Source: Paenibacillus koleovorans NBRC 103111 | GTDB lineage: Bacteria > Bacillota > Bacilli > Paenibacillales > NBRC-103111 | Length of the DNA stretch: 36,752 nt | Assembly (NCBI RefSeq): GCF_004000845.1 | Contig: NZ_BIMA01000068.1 | Location: forward strand, 1-36,752 | Direction of reading: 5' to 3' | Shown here: positions 36,715 through 36,752 of the stretch, piece after piece | How positions within the stretch are numbered: the first letter of the stretch is position 1 | Layout of the letters: each line of letters starts with the position of its first letter | Program-made: the position numbers and the translations under genes | The notes under the pieces: generated by a model | Told to the model about the DNA's origin: nothing | What the model saw: only the letters and a program-made list of their open reading frames with translations | Databases searched by the model: none

Positions 36715-36752
36715 TTGGAGGGAATGGGGGAAATATTGCGAAATTTGTTTCA

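Overview
The window looks like chromosomal DNA of a Gram-positive, spore-forming Paenibacillaceae member (Paenibacillus or Cohnella type). The evidence is strong AGGAGG-type ribosome binding sites, frequent TTG and GTG starts, SLH surface-anchoring domains, an Lpl-type sugar ABC transporter without its own ATPase, a membrane-spanning AraC-family regulator, and intergenic hairpin repeats. No rRNA, tRNA, CRISPR array, complete IS element or prophage was seen.

Layout. Positions 1-5633 hold ordinary single genes: a serine beta-lactamase-like hydrolase, a small unknown protein, a DUF2167-type membrane protein, and a large PEP/pyruvate-binding (PPDK_N) protein with a degenerate KaiC-like N-terminus. 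Positions 5634-6690 are a decayed, repeat-rich stretch with a nested palindrome of about 180 bp, an 8-bp satellite and the 3' end of a lost glutathione peroxidase gene. Positions 6691-12258 encode an 1855-residue secreted heparinase II/III-like polysaccharide lyase carrying a carbohydrate-binding-like domain, two Fn3 domains, a Thr-Pro linker and three SLH domains.

Positions 12420-35606 form a carbohydrate-utilisation locus, almost entirely on the minus strand. In transcription order it contains an M14 carboxypeptidase, a transmembrane AraC regulator, a sugar-binding lipoprotein and two permeases. These are followed by a sugar isomerase/epimerase, a Gfo/Idh/MocA oxidoreductase, a GNAT acetyltransferase, a second isomerase/epimerase, a GH38 alpha-mannosidase and an SGNH esterase. 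A second minus-strand operon follows: another Gfo/Idh oxidoreductase, a two-domain alpha/beta hydrolase, a NagA-like deacetylase and a CE7 acetyl esterase. Between the two operons lie two plus-strand genes for beta-rich proteins that I do not recognise.

My reading is that an acylated, mannose- and/or HexNAc-containing oligosaccharide is sensed, imported, deacylated (SGNH, CE7, alpha/beta hydrolase, NagA-like), trimmed (GH38), and processed by paired oxidoreductases and isomerase-fold enzymes. The pairing resembles 3-keto-sugar glycoside-cleavage routes. The gene families are seen; the substrate and pathway are inferred.

Positions 35607-36752 contain a second copy of the nested palindrome, a truncated cadherin-like surface-protein gene with a surviving terminator, and a 62-nt hairpin exactly at the truncation point.
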